Shown one piece after another: positions 22,180-34,417 of a DNA stretch of 64,000 bases. The stretch comes from Ottelia alismoides (taxonomy: Eukaryota > Streptophyta > Magnoliopsida > Alismatales > Hydrocharitaceae): positions 434,001 through 498,000 of the forward strand of contig JAZKJV010005765.1 of the NCBI GenBank assembly GCA_037367405.1, in the 5' to 3' direction. Position 1 is the first letter of the stretch. Each line of letters begins with the position of its first letter. The notes beneath the pieces are model-generated. The model saw nothing but the letters and a program-made list of their open reading frames with translations, did not search any database and was not told the origin of the DNA. The position numbers were made by a program, and so were the translations under genes.

Positions 22180-24559
22180 ACTGAACTATGTGAGACGGGG
22201 ACCCAGGACGGAGTCCTATCTCACATTGTCCCCACCAATCAACCTTGGTCCCCTGTAAACAAGCCACGTGAATACACAACTCCAACAACATAGGATTGAT
22301 TGCCAACACTTGTTCGATTGACCCAGATGCCAGTCATTCCACGATAGCAACCTTATTGAGACCCCGTGGGGACATACCTCACTAGCAAAACACTAATCCA
22401 CTGCGCGATTGATACATCACAGGCATCTCCGGAGTCCCTTCCAGCCATTAAAGCAAGGTCCACCTTGGGATGCGGCCTCACCCCTTTCGGAGGAGCAATC
22501 TGGTCACTGTCATCGTCCCTCACTGCATCAATCAAATCATTTTACGCGACCAGATCCCTGGCCATGAACTCCGCATCACACACCTGTGCGTTCACCTCTT
22601 CACTTACGGCTTCCAAACTTCACGTCTCCTAATCCGACGCATCTGCTCGTCGTCTTTTCTTGGAGAAGCCCCTCAACTGCTGCTTCTCGCTCCTTATTGA
22701 TGACGCACTACACCGAGACCCCAAAATCTCCTTTTAGATTTGAAGCGCTCAACACCACTACACACCTTGTTGTGCTGTGGAACCAGTCTCATCATGGAAT
22801 CCCCTCTCCACAACACCACACCACTCTGAGGTCCGCCAATCACAACTCGAAGGATAATAACCACTCCTTCCACCTTGTCGCTGATGGTCCCCGTCCCTCC
22901 CCAGCACAAGCGCCCGCTGCAGAGGATCTGTACCTTCGCCTCCCCTGAAGGTATCCAACAACTTCACCATACTATGACCAGGAAGGAAGGGCAGACTCAC
23001 GCCTCCAATGGTTTCCGACCGGTCAATAGAGGGAGCGTTGCCTCCCACTGAACCGCATGGAGCTGACACCACTCTCTCGCGTGAGCCCAACAGCTACATG
23101 TCATCCTCGACAACATCAGAGTTAACCAAACCCTCCATCAGGTCAAAGAATTCCTCAAGCTTAGAAATCTCGGATCCAAGGACAAAGGATTTCAATTGAG
23201 TCGGGTTGGGAACCGGAACCACTGATCCGTCTCCAAAATAGTCTCCAACATTATCAGGGCACTAAGGGGTACCCGGATCCCTACAAACGGGTTGCGAAAT
23301 CCTAGGAGCCAACGGACCCCTGCGACCCCTTGGAGAAGAGGATTCGAAAACGGGAGCAACCCTTCGGCTCCCATGGCTGTCCCACACAGAATCGAATCGA
23401 CAACAGTTGTCAGACCACCACGACCCGCCTCAGAACACGAGCTATCCCCAGCTTCCCTAGCAATGGTCGGATCCAAGGGCATCCTAGTAGAAGCTTTCGC
23501 TGTAGAAGTCCCACCGTCGGGCATGCCGCCACCGATAACGGAGCACCACTGTGAGGTCCATACCCCATCGCGACCACCCATATACCAAGATGCCTTCTTT
23601 CGAGCCAGACGATGATCCTCAGGGGAATCAAGGGCTTGGACCCACAGATCTTGACCACCATCTCTAGTTCTTCTCCTGGACCCAATCCGGAGGAGCAAAT
23701 CTCCCTGAGCTTACCGATGAACTTTACCGCGTCACGAATGGTAGCGTGTTTCCTGCATCTAAAGGGGATTCTAAGGATCTTCGCCTTCTAGGACACACAT
23801 GAGGCTCCGAGAGCCCCGTCTGACGATCGTGGCCTTCTCTACTTAGTCCGACCTCTCATCATGGGGGGCAGAGTCCTCTCGAAAGCCCCTCCAATAACCG
23901 CCACCGCCCCCTTTGTCGAGAGCCCCAGACATAGAGCGCACCTCCCGTGGCACGAACGCAGTCCACAGAAGCCCTACCGACCCTCACGACCCTAATCACA
24001 TCTTCTGCCTCCAGAAGCACCTTGTCATCCCCTTCTCTGATCGCAAACGTTCCAGGTTCCGCTTCTTCAACTCTCTTTTGGCCACAATAACTATGAGATG
24101 TGTCGGATTTTTCGGTAAATGTTCAACCAGCATCTCCGGACGAGAAGGCGATGGCACCGTTGTCGCATTCGCCACCTTCCCGGGCTTCCCCATCACGCAG
24201 TCCTTCCTCCGGTGATCGGAGTAGCGCATCAGAAACACATGGGTTGTCGAGCGAGGCAAATCTTCGAAAGATGGTCCAGCACTCCATAGCGGAAACATCG
24301 GTGATCCTTCACCGCACCCCGCCAACGGCTATGAGACAGAGCGACGACATGCTTCCCACAAGCCTGCAACACGTGACCCTCCGCCCACACCCCTAGACCC
24401 ACTTCTCAACCTCTCCCTTACCGTGGTTTTGGCGGCCCTCGAACCCCTAGGGAGCCTAGGAGCGTTGTCCGAGCCATGCTATCTCCCCGCCCCTCTCTCC
24501 ATCTATTCATCAGAATATTAGAAATCATGTTAGAAAATTGTTTCCCTAAATTAAAGATT

Positions 24560-25477
24560 TTGCAATGTACAAAAGTTGTGTTGAAATTTGTTGTTCATAT
24601 GATGAACATACATTGTTTTAAGCAAATAGTTTGATATTTTCTGCATTTCCGTGATGTAAAGTTCATAAATAGTTTATTTACTTTCTTCAATAGATCCTCT
24701 CTGTTGATCAATGCACAACCGGTACCGCTCTTGCTGGTGATAACAAAGACCTATTCGTGTACGAAGTCCTATAGGTGCTCATCATTAGGAAGTAGTGGTT
24801 CTCGATGGAGATCCAACAAATGTAATGCGAGGGAGTGTGTTGATCTTAGCGGTGTTGTGCGTCCTCCCTCTTTTCCTTTGAGCGATGAGTGCCTGCCTCT
24901 CAATGAAGTGATGATAGCTCCGTCGAGGCTATTTCTCCTGAACCTAGACTTGTAAAGATAGAGCAAGACTCCTTTTGTGGATGGAGGAGGAGCGCTTACC
25001 CCGACCGTTATCTCAGCCAGAGGTGGAAGATATGACGACATATAAGTGAAGGCATGGGTTAGATGAAAATAATGATGAGTGTCACGATCTAGATTGGGAT
25101 GATTTCAGATGAAGAGTGGCAGAGGACGGCGATGGATAGGGGATGTAGAGTAGAAGGTGAATGATAGTTACAAAGAACAATGCAGATGCACATTTGAACC
25201 AAACTCGCAGCTCCACCGCTACAAGCTATATGCCTGAGAAGATGTCAAAGTCCAGCCCTCCTCTGCTCCACCTTGTGCATAATTGGGAACACGAAGACAT
25301 ACGAATTGAGGCTCCAAAACAACAACTATCAAAGACAACCGACGAAATAAATAGAAATAGCACATAGTTATGTCATGTAAGAGTTAACAATTATTCAGGG
25401 TCGTGTTGTAATTATGGATTACCAAGGGTTCTGGGTGTAATTATGAAACTATTCAGGGTTATGGGTGTAAATATCCC
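24560..25477. mobile_element. MULE end with a captured terminal exon
   Basis: The segment 25390-25477 ends GGTTATGGGTGTAAATATCCC. Its reverse complement matches the start of the MULE at 57611 (GGGATATTTACACCCATAACC). Upstream on the plus strand, a T-rich tract and CAATAG acceptor at 24693 lead into a 26-codon open stretch ending in a stop at 24774 (VDQCTTGTALAGDNKDLFVYE), which looks like a last exon of an unidentified gene. No opposite TIR was found, so the left boundary is a guess. Confidence 0.4.
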
Positions 25478-25570
25478 TTCCTTTTAGTATGCACTCTCTT
25501 AAGAAATGATGTCAAATTTCAAGGTGTTTAGCTCTTGAATTTAATACAAGATTTTTAGTATGGTTAATAA

Positions 25571-26535
25571 CAAGTCCTTAAATTTCGGATTTCATTTTCG
25601 TTTCGGTAAAGACCATAAAGAGAAATTTGGGGAATTTCGGTGAAATGGTTAGAAATTGGAGAAATTACTTGAAAACATGTTTTTTTTTCTAAAATTAAGA
25701 TTTTTTAATGTTTATCTAAACAATAAATGAGATAGAAATACACATTTTTTGCTAATAATAAGATATTAACATGACATGTTATTTTAACTTTCCATCTACT
25801 TTCTCTAACAATCGTAGTATATGCCATTCAGGGGTAGAAGTATATTTGAAATCAGAACTTGTATATTACCAAAATACTTTGAACTTAGAAAAATTAGTTT
25901 TAGAAATAAAATAAGACACACATATAGACACACAAAAACACAACTATGTTTAACATGTATGCCAAATACATGCATTGCAGAGCTTGTGATCATAAAATGT
26001 ATGTTATATGAGACAAAGAAATCAAATAACACCAAGAAACTGCGTAGCATTCATAAGCACAATCTACGTCCAACCTAATAGCAGGAAAATAGTTACAATC
26101 ACAAGACTTGGAAGGTTGCTAAAAACCTAGAACCCGTACAACTGCTCGTACTCCTTGTTGTACAGAGAAGCAATAAGAAAGAGAGCCAGAGAAATGATCA
26201 AACTTCTACTGTCTTGCGAGATAAAATGATGTAAGGTAATGCACCAATATGTAGAGCTCAAAAAGTCCCCTATAGTGATTGAAATTAGGTGAGAGAGTGG
26301 CCTATGAGCTTAGGACTATGAATTTCAATGAAACATGGTCAGATTCCACCTTTTCTGTTTGTATAGTCGAAATTTGATTGAAATGGATCGAAATTCTATC
26401 GAAATGTCTCGAAATTCCACCGAAATGGACCGAAATCTGGGAAAAAGAAATACTATACGGTTTCAATTTCGGCTACTTGTTGAAATCGAATTTCTATTGA
26501 ATTTGAGTGGAATTTTGGTAAAATTTAAGGTCATG
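25571..26535. repeat. GAAATTTCG-rich repeat region
   Basis: Both ends (25571-25670 and 26334-26535) are rich in CGAAATT/GAAATTTCG words, like the short MITEs at 9765 and 29527. The outer ends (CAAGTCCTTAAATTTC; AAATTTAAGGTCATG) resemble that family's TIRs, but the flanking 8-mers agree poorly. It may be one larger family member or two decayed ones. The middle is AT-rich and unassigned. Confidence 0.35.
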
Positions 26536-27479
26536 ATTTATGACACTTGTATGGCCACACAATAGTTTAACTTTGTTAATTTTTAGTCTAGATTCATTTA
26601 AAGCTTGTTTCATCCATAATACATGCGAGAACGCAAGAGAGGTGGGATTATGTTCATATTTTGTTATTGACTTGGCTTCACAAGTTTGTTTGTTTGAGAA
26701 CCAAGACACTGTGCATTTCCTAAGGAAATTACACGTCCCACCAGTATTTTCGTATATGATCTACCACTAGTATAATCTACATCATTAAATGCTATTAGTC
26801 TAAGGTTTGTTATGGTTAGTAATGTAAATCATAATTATAAGTGTCTTTTAAATATTTTAAGATCCTTTTAAAGGCTTTAAATGGTTCTTTTGGGAATGAT
26901 TGTAACCTATGTAATGAATGGTTATTCTATGTGATATATTCGGTTACTACTAAAAATTATTGTTCCAACAATACTAAAAGATAACTTAGTAAGGAGAATT
27001 TTTTATACATCGTAGCCTAGATGTAGTTCAAAGTTTGCAAGGGTTCTCGTATGAATAATGCATGCCAGTAAAGAAGCTAGTTCCACTGCATTGCCGCATG
27101 TATGCAGTCTAAAATTTGCAAGGGTTCTTGCATGATGGATGCATGCGAGTAAAGAAGTTAGTCCAAAAGAGGTTGCAAAGGAATTCATATACTGTCTTCA
27201 AGAGACTAAATGGGTTCGAGAAAATATATGTATCTCGGCGGCACGCTTTTGTCTTGATTGGACTTCTGGGTAGCGTTGTAAGTGTGTGTGGGTGGTATCT
27301 CTTTTCTGATACCATTTAGATTTTGCTTGGTTTGTTCATCCATCTTGTAAGTACTCCCTTCTTTACGTTTTAATACAATTGGGGCGAACACCTATGAGTG
27401 CTTCCCCCTTTTTTGAGCGTCAAAAAAAAAGAAAGCAAGGAAGATCGAGAATATATGCTTTAAACTTTGGTATTAATGT
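26536..27479. repeat. Unassigned sequence with an 81-bp tandem duplication
   Basis: TTTGCAAGGGTTCT recurs at 27034 and 27115, within ~65-bp similar blocks that end AGTAAAGAAG(C/T)TAGT. The period is 81 bp. No gene or element terminus was recognised. A run of A (~27422-27430) lies just before the RTE LINE. Confidence 0.35.
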
Positions 27480-27505
27480 AAAGATAAGGCAAAAACGGTG
27501 TTGGA

Positions 27506-28066
27506 GTGACTGTTCATAAGGATTTGAAAGGTTGTGTGGTTGAGGTGCAAAGATTTGAGGATCGGATTATTTTGCTAAAGTTGGTGCTTGAAGAAGAAAT
27601 TCTGAATATCATATCAGTTTATGCATCGCAAATTGGTTTAGATGAAATGACTAAAGAGGATCTAGATAAGATTTTACAAGGAATCCCACAAAGAGAGATG
27701 ATTTGCATAGGTGGAGATCTTAATGGACACGTAGGAAAGGATGCGTTAGGGTATGCTAGTGTTCATGGAGGCCATAATTTCGGGGATAGAAATGAAGAGG
27801 GAGAAGTCATTCTGGATTTTGTAATGGCATATGATCTGTTCATAGCAAACACTCTCTTCAAGAAGAGGGGGGATCATTTAATTACTTATAAGAGTGGCCC
27901 AACTAGAACATATATAGATTACCTTGCATTGAGGAGAAGAGATCAGTCGTGTTGTAAAGACTGCAAAGTAATCCCAGGAGAGAGTTTGACAACCCATCAT
28001 CGCTTGTTAGTCATGGATGTGCAAATAAAAGGTCTGGTAAAAAAGGAGGGTTCCCATGATCACTAG
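27506..28066 (+). pseudogene. RTE LINE endonuclease remnant
   Basis: The open stretch of ~186 codons contains GGDLNGHVG (GDLN box), SVHGGHNFGDRNEEGEVILDF, LITYKSGPTRTYIDYLALR and CKVIPGESLTTHHRLLVMDV, in which the family's usual QHR near the end reads HHR. These match the apurinic-endonuclease domain of plant RTE elements. The upstream part of the domain is missing or frame-shifted. Confidence 0.75.
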
Positions 28067-29087
28067 AACTAGATGGTGGAATCTTCAACTGAAGCAATCG
28101 AGCTTCAGGGAGAAGGTTTTAGAAGACTTATCTTATGATTGTAGCGGAAGTGCAAACGAGATGTGGGAGGTGGTAGTATCTTGTATCTGAAAGGTATCCA
28201 AAGAGATGCTAGATGAGACAAATGGACGAGCTCCAGATCAAAAGGAGGCTTGGTGGTGGAGTGGAGGGATGCAAGGGAAGCTAAAAATTAAAAGAGCTTG
28301 CTTTAAAGCTACGATAAAGATAGAACAAACGAAACTATCACAAACTAGAAAATAAAGAAGAAGGAAGCAAAGAAGGCTGTAAGAGAAGCTAAGCCAAAAG
28401 TTTATAATGTTTTGTACAAAAATCTCGCCCGAAGGAGGGCCAGAAGGATATATTCTGGTTGGCCAAAGCAAGAGAGAAAGACCAAAGACATTTCTTAAGT
28501 GCGATGCATTAAGGATGATGAAGGTCATGTGCTTGTTACTCGAAAGGATACAAAGACTAGATGGGAGCAATATTTCCATAAATTTTTCATTGGGGAAGGA
28601 AGCAGGGAGATTACTTTCGGTGATCTAGCTAGTAGTGAGAGTTACTTGAATCGTGCAAGTTATAGACTAATACAAAGAAAGCAAGTAGAGGAGGCTTTGA
28701 AGGTTATGAAACCTGAGAAAGGTGTAGGACCTAATGACATCCATCTAGAAGTTTGAAGAGTTTTATGTGATCGTGGTTTGACTTGGCTTACGAATCTATT
28801 CAATGTTATTTGGCGAAACAAGAAAATGCCTGAAGATTGGAGGAGTATCGTGGTACCTCTTTATAAGAACAAAGAAGACATTCAAAATTCTTCAAATTAC
28901 AGAGGTATCAAGCTGATGAATCACACTATGAAAATTTAGGAACGTGTGATCGAAAGAAGGTTGAGGCAAGTTTCCAATGTAAAAGAAAACCAATTCGGAT
29001 TCATGACAGGTCGCTCAACTATTGAAGCCATCCATTTGCCGAGGAGAACAATGGAGATTTATATGAGTTAAATGGAAGAACCTCCAC

Positions 29088-29526
29088 ATGTTTTTTGTTG
29101 ATTTGGAGAAGGCTTATGATTCTGTCCTACGAGAGATATTGTGGAGAGTTTTGGAGAAGAGACAAGTACCTGTCCTATACATTAACCTCATAAAGGATAT
29201 GTATAGGGATTTATCTTGTGTAAGGATCCAGTCTGGGAAGACTGACTATTTTGACATCAACATTAGTTTACATCAAGGTTTTGCTTTAAGTTCATTTCTT
29301 TTTACTTTGATTATGGATGATTTGACAAGTCACATTCATGATGAGATACCTTGGTGTATGTTATTTGCTGATGATATTGTGTTGATTGATGAGGCTAGAG
29401 ATAAGGTAAATGAGAAGCTTGAGGTCTGGAAACATGCATTGGAGACTAAAGGATTTCGTATAAGTAGGGCTAAGACTGAATATATGGAATGCACCTTTGA
29501 TGGAAGCAATGATCAAGGAATCAAGG
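29088..29526 (+). pseudogene. RTE LINE reverse transcriptase core
   Basis: Contains [20 protein letters not shown] (motif A, first catalytic Asp), [20 protein letters not shown] (motif B, normally QGSALSP) and [21 protein letters not shown] (motif C, FADD intact). Upstream RT segments are in other frames. The frame is lost where the MITE begins at 29527. Confidence 0.8.
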
Positions 29527-29741
29527 CAAGGTTTTAAATTTCAATAGCGGATATTGTATCGACACCATGTCGACAAAAATTTCACCGAAATTTCGATAAA
29601 TTTCGGTCACATTTTGCCCAAATCAAGCAACATTTGTGAAGGAGGGCCTCCATATCGACATTTCACTCGAAATTTCGGTCCCATGTCAAAATCGAAATTT
29701 TGACGAAATTTCGCTGATATTTCGCGATATCTGAAATCATG
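29527..29741. mobile_element. Short hAT-type MITE (GAAATTTC family), 215 bp, inside the RTE LINE
   Basis: It starts CAAGGTTTTAAATTTC and ends GATATCTGAAATCATG. The flanking 8-mers AATCAAGG (29519-29526) and AATCGAAG (29742-29749) agree at six of eight positions. The LINE reading continues across the junction once the element is skipped, which supports insertion. The interior is CGAAATTTCG-rich, and length and ends match the MITE at 9765-9984. Confidence 0.65.
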
Positions 29742-30386
29742 AATCGAAGTGAAGATTGGTGATGGTAACACTCGGAAGAGAGATTCTTTAGATACCTGTG
29801 ATCTATTTTGCAACATGATGGGGAAATTGATGGAGATGTTACTAATACAATAAATGCAAGTTGGCCAAAGTGGAGATGAGCCTATGTTGTTCTCTGTAAT
29901 AAGAAAATTCCTTTAAAAATCAAAGGAAAGTTTTATAAAGCAGTCGTGAGACCTTCTATGCTCTATGGAACTGAATGTTGACATGTGAACCATAGACATT
30001 TGCAGAGAATGGTTGCAGCAAAAATGAAAATGCTAAGGTGGATGCGTGGACAACATGTTAAAATCGGATTCAGAACAATGTAATCAGAAAGAAATTTGGT
30101 GTAGCTCTGATTGAGGATAAGATGCGAGAAAATCACTTAAGATGGTTTGGTCATTTGCAAAGAAGGTCAGCTGATGCACTCGTTAGGAGATGCGAGTTTT
30201 AGGATGTTGAGCCGACTAAGAGAGGCTGAGGCGGCCCATGAATTGGAAGGAGACTGATTATACAAAGGGATCTTAGTTTTTTTGGATATTAGCCCGAGAT
30301 TGGCCCAAGATATATCTGAATGGAGGCAAAGAATCCATGTAATCGACCCTACTTAGTTATGGGAAAAGGCTTTGTTGTTGTTGTTT

Positions 30387-32449
30387 TAATTTTTCCCTTT
30401 TCTTTAGAAGAGGATCTTGTAGAGACTAGATGTTGATCCTAACAAAGGCCTAAACTAAAACATAAAAACAACTCTAATTACACCTAGTTGGACATTGCCA
30501 ACTACAGCATCCTTGAGGAAGTTCCCAGTCTCTTTTCTTTCTTGACTTTGATGTTGATGCATTGACTCTTCACCCGGTATGCTTAGCATTTATTTAAGTA
30601 CTCACCCGAGTTATTCTTTGATCTTTATGTAATGAAGGATAACTTTATTGATACAGTGTCCATCCACAGGAGTTTCTTCTTACTTCTTGCGCTCTCTTTT
30701 CCATTGGCATGTGTGTCCTTCGAGCTTGTCCTTGTGTTCTTGTATAGCTCCTCTATTGATTTTAATTGATCGTATGTATGCCCTTCGTTGATCCTCTTCT
30801 TTAAGTAGTCTCTCATGTTTCCAAGTATGATGATGCATTTCTCTTATTCTTTGACATGTAAATTTTTATATGGCCCTCTTTTACTTTCAGGTCTGGCCAC
30901 GCTATTCCTTAGTGTTTTCGATTCACTTTGGGGAGTTCAAACCTTCCGTTCAAACCTTCCTTATCTTTTGACCGAAAGAATTAGACACCAAATGTAAGTT
31001 AGTAGTAAGAGAGGTATCCTTTCTATAACCAAATTAATCTTGGTTTACTTAGGATAGATGAGCTTAAAGGTATATATTTCACAATTTTAGCTAGATTATA
31101 GTAATCTATTCTGTATTTTCTTGTCTACTAATAATTATATTTCAAGAGAAGCTATTCCATTCTTTAAAGAGCTTACCTCACGACAATGAGCATTTTTTCC
31201 TAATACACTTTTTCATTAATATCTTTTGGAATTTTCCATTTTTTGCTATTCTTATGAGAAGTAAAAAGTTCATTAAACGCTTTAAAAAATTATTTGTAAG
31301 ATGATTTACTTTATTTATCTTTGAAGGTGTATTCTTCATCTTTAGAGTTGTCTTCTTCATCTTGGGTTGTCACAAATGCGACATGAGCAACTTCATCTTG
31401 ACATGAGCTAAGATCGTAGTTGATATCATCCAAGTTGATTGATCATCCTCACTTACCACTTAGAGCTATGATTTATCTTTTTCATCCTTAGAATTGTATC
31501 TGCTTGATTCTATATCATGTTGAGGATCTTCTTCCTCCCCGTTAGAACTTTTGGTTACCTTCTCTATCGTTACTTATGTCAAAAGCTTCTCCAACATGGA
31601 TAATTTGGAAAGTTTTCAAAATTTCATCTATAGCTTTACAAATGTACACCTTTTTGTACTTTTCGGGTGAAGGGGTGGGGTGTAGCAAGTTTTGCCTTTG
31701 TATTCCTTTATCCCTTGTTTTTCTCTTGGAGAAATCGACTTCTCCATTCCTTAATTTTTGGAAGTGCGAGCGATCTGAAATATTTTAAATCTTAAAATCA
31801 TAACTTTGCACAAGTACTTTCAACTTGTTAATCCAAATAAAAAAAACCTTAATTTGGAAGTTCCAAGGACACTGATAGAGTATTCTGAGGTGGTAGAAAG
31901 AGTGACAAAGCGTTGTTGTGCCATACAAAATCTTCAAGTCTAGTTACAATTGCAAATGCTTGAACCCGCTCTGATATCAAAGGTGAGTTTAACACAAGTT
32001 GGGGTGAATTTTGCAGAATAACACTTAAAAATAAAATTCTTCTTTTATGAATCCTTGAGTCTTTGTGCTTTACTCTTCATATAAATAATACGTGAAGTGC
32101 TTCTTTGCTTCGTTCGGTTACAACTTCATTGTTTTTATAAGTTTTTTTACTTCCATCACCGAGTCTCTTTAACTTGAGAAGATAGTTATATTGCAAAAAT
32201 AAATCTACAAGGTAACTCTTTGTCATTATCAAAATCCAAGTAACTAACAATGACTTAATAATCCAATCATTGCCGACGTGCTATATAGAGTTAGGTGTTC
32301 TTTTAACAAAAAGGATACCTTTAATAGCTAAAGGTAAATATTATAGAATTGTAGTTAACCTTCCATGCTATGTTGCATTGAGTTTTATGCCATCTACCAT
32401 GGACATGTATGTAGGTTGTTTGCAGTAGGGATGGGGATGCTTTGGTACC
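30387..32449. other. Intron sequence without a recognised gene; possible LTR-element relic
   Basis: AT-rich, no family recognised. AACCCGCTCTGATATCAAA near 31965-31983 is, on the minus strand, close to the Copia primer-binding site (TTTGATATCAGAGCGGGTT). A decayed minus-strand LTR element may therefore have occupied part of this stretch. Confidence 0.3.
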
Positions 32450-32587
32450 TGTCGGGAGAAAAGAATTGCATACTCAAGAGGAGACCCAGGGCTCTCTTAT
32501 ATAGGAGAAAAGCCTTGGTTAATTACATGAGAGGTACATAAAGAAAAGAATGAGAAATAAATAATAAGAGATACAAATATCTCAACA
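32450..32587 (-). repeat. 3' LTR of the truncated Copia
   Basis: On the minus strand it runs TGTTGAGATATTTG...CTCCCGACA, with a CTATATAAGAGAGCCC promoter-like core that aligns with the 5' LTR at 59331-59450. It follows the polypurine tract directly. Confidence 0.75.
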
Positions 32588-32594
32588 CTCCCCC

Positions 32595-33086
32595 TCAAGT
32601 TAAAGCATATATGTCTATCATGCTCTGCTTGGAATAACACTTCTGAAAATGACGTCTAGCAAGGGCCTTGGTGAAAATATCAGTTGTCTGATCTCCAGTA
32701 GACACATGGGAGGTGGATATGAGACCTTTCTGGATCATGTCTCTGGTATAATGACAATCCATCTCTATATACTTGGTTCGTTCATGAAATGCAGGATTAT
32801 TGGCAATAAATATAGCTGCTTGATTGTTACATAAAAGTTGCATGGGAAGAGGAACCTCAACATCAAGATCAGTCAAAACCGATCTAACCCGCATCATCTC
32901 TGTGCTCCCTGGTGCCATGGCCCTGTACTCAGATTCTGCACTGGATCTAGCAACCACTGTCTGCTTCTTGCTTTTCCATGACACAAAAGAGCTCCCAACA
33001 AAAATAACAAATCCAGAAGTAGATTTCCGATCTCTAGGGCTTCCTGCATAATCTGCATCTGTACAAGCTGTCACCTCAAGAGACAT
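32595..33086 (-). pseudogene. Copia RNase H remnant
   Basis: The minus-strand frame has ACTDADYAGSPRDRKSTSGF, SSAESEYRAMA and NPAFHERTKYIEMDCHYTRD, the conserved Copia RNase H order with catalytic DAD and E residues. It is continuous in itself but cut off from RT by stops. Confidence 0.8.
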
Positions 33087-33640
33087 ACCTCTGAATCTCT
33101 GATGAATATAAGACCAATACCAGGTAAAGTCTCCAAATATCTCAAAATCATATAGATAGCATCCATATGAACCTTTTTGAATGCTCCATAAACTGGCTCA
33201 CCTTGCTCACAACAAAGGATATGTCAGGCCTGGTAATGGTAACATATATGAGCTCCCTACATGCTCTTTATATCTCCTCTTATCTACCTCTTCTATGTCA
33301 TCATCTTATAATCTCATACTCGGATCCATAGGAGTAGTAGCAGGCTTGCACCTCATCATACCTGTCTCTAGTAAAAGATCAGTCACAAACTTCCTCTGGG
33401 TCATCACAAGGCTACGCTGGTTCATGACGAACTCTAATCGAAGGAAGTATCGAAAATTGCCAAGGTCCTTAGGACCTCCTTGATAGCATGAATGCCCTGC
33501 TCATCATCACTTGCGACAATAATATCATCAACATAGATAATAATAGCAACACTGCCTCTCTGTGTCCTCTGAGCATAAAATGAGTGATCTGCAGTGGATT
33601 ACGCAAACCCCTGTCGCTCTATCAACTCTGAGAGCTTCTG

Positions 33641-34310
33641 TTACTCTGCTCTCGGACTCTGCTTCAGGCTGTAGATCGTCTTGTGGAGCCTACACACCTT
33701 CTGAGACTTCCCTTCAGCAGTAAACCCTGATGGCTGCGGCATATATACCTCCTCCTGTGAATTGCCATATGGAAATGCATTCTTCACATCAAGTTGGTAA
33801 AGAGGCCAATCCCGTAAAACAACAACTGATAACAGAATGCGTAATGTCGAATGTCTGGACACAGGAGAGAAGATATCTTGATAGTTGACCCCATGTCTGG
33901 GTGAACACACACGTGATAAGCCTTGCCTCGTAGCGATCCACTCTGCCATCTGCCCGTTGCTTCACCGTAAAGATCCATTTGCACCCCACAACAGAAGCAC
34001 CTGGAGGAGTAGAATTAACGCTCCAGGTACCCCGAGACTGCAAATCAGCCATTTTCTCCTTCATGGCAAATCACCAACTGCTATCCTGTACGACATCCTG
34101 ATATGTTCGTGGGATAATAACATCAGGGTGTCCCACAATAAACCTCGTGTACTCCTTCGAAAGATGGTCTAATGAAACATGCGTAACTAGAGGGTAATTG
34201 GCACGGTTACGACGCGACTTCCTCAAGGTAATAAGTACATCCAGGTCATCGACCTCTCTTTTCTCTGGTAGGAACTCCTCATGTACCGTATCCTGAGAAA
34301 CACTCAAATC
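33641..34310 (-). pseudogene. Copia reverse transcriptase remnant
   Basis: Minus-strand frames contain WSVNSTPPGASVVGCKWIFTVK, GVNYQDIFSPVSRHSTLRILLS, LYQLDVKNAFPYGNSQEEVYM and LHKTIYSLKQSPRA, which are RT motifs of Copia. Frame changes occur within the domain, and the region around the YVDD box (~33,500-33,600) is disrupted. Confidence 0.75.
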
Positions 34311-34417
34311 TCATTACATATCTGAGGCGTGCTGGATGACGGGGAATGCACATGAGCAGAGGGATGAGTAGAGGACCTGCAAATGTAAAATCGTGATAGG
34401 AGATGTATCAAGGTAAA

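Larger units (their letters stand above)
17116..24490 (-). mobile_element. Degenerate L1-type LINE, interrupted by two hAT MITEs
   Basis: Minus-strand reading from ~24,490 gives an ORF1-like region (~24,330-22,700), an endonuclease (22,179-21,606), reverse transcriptase (~19,520-18,380) and a C-terminal region with zf-RVT-like character (18,026-17,631). This is the ORF order of plant L1 LINEs. Frames change repeatedly and stops intervene, so it cannot be active. The two MITEs at 19695-20572 and 20814-21605 split it, leaving a 241-bp LINE segment between them. The 5' boundary is set by where GC-rich ORF1-like sequence gives way to AT-rich sequence. The 3' boundary is uncertain. Confidence 0.75.
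27480..30386 (+). mobile_element. RTE-type LINE, degenerate
   Basis: In order on the plus strand: an endonuclease (27506-28066), RT N-terminal part (28407-28756), RT core (29088-29537) and the C-terminal region common in plant RTE copies (29742-30230, e.g. LQHDGEIDGDVT, KIPLKIKGKFYKAVVRPSMLYG, MKMLRWMRG). The 3' end is GGGAAAAGGCTTTGTTGTTGTTG, the short TTG repeat typical of RTE tails. Stops and frameshifts are frequent, and a 215-bp MITE interrupts it. The 5' boundary is approximate because RTE copies are often 5'-truncated. Confidence 0.8.

Noticed and set aside
22366..24396. Plus-strand open frames across 22-24 kb
   Set aside because: They are antisense to the LINE ORF1/endonuclease region, which has recognisable motifs on the minus strand.
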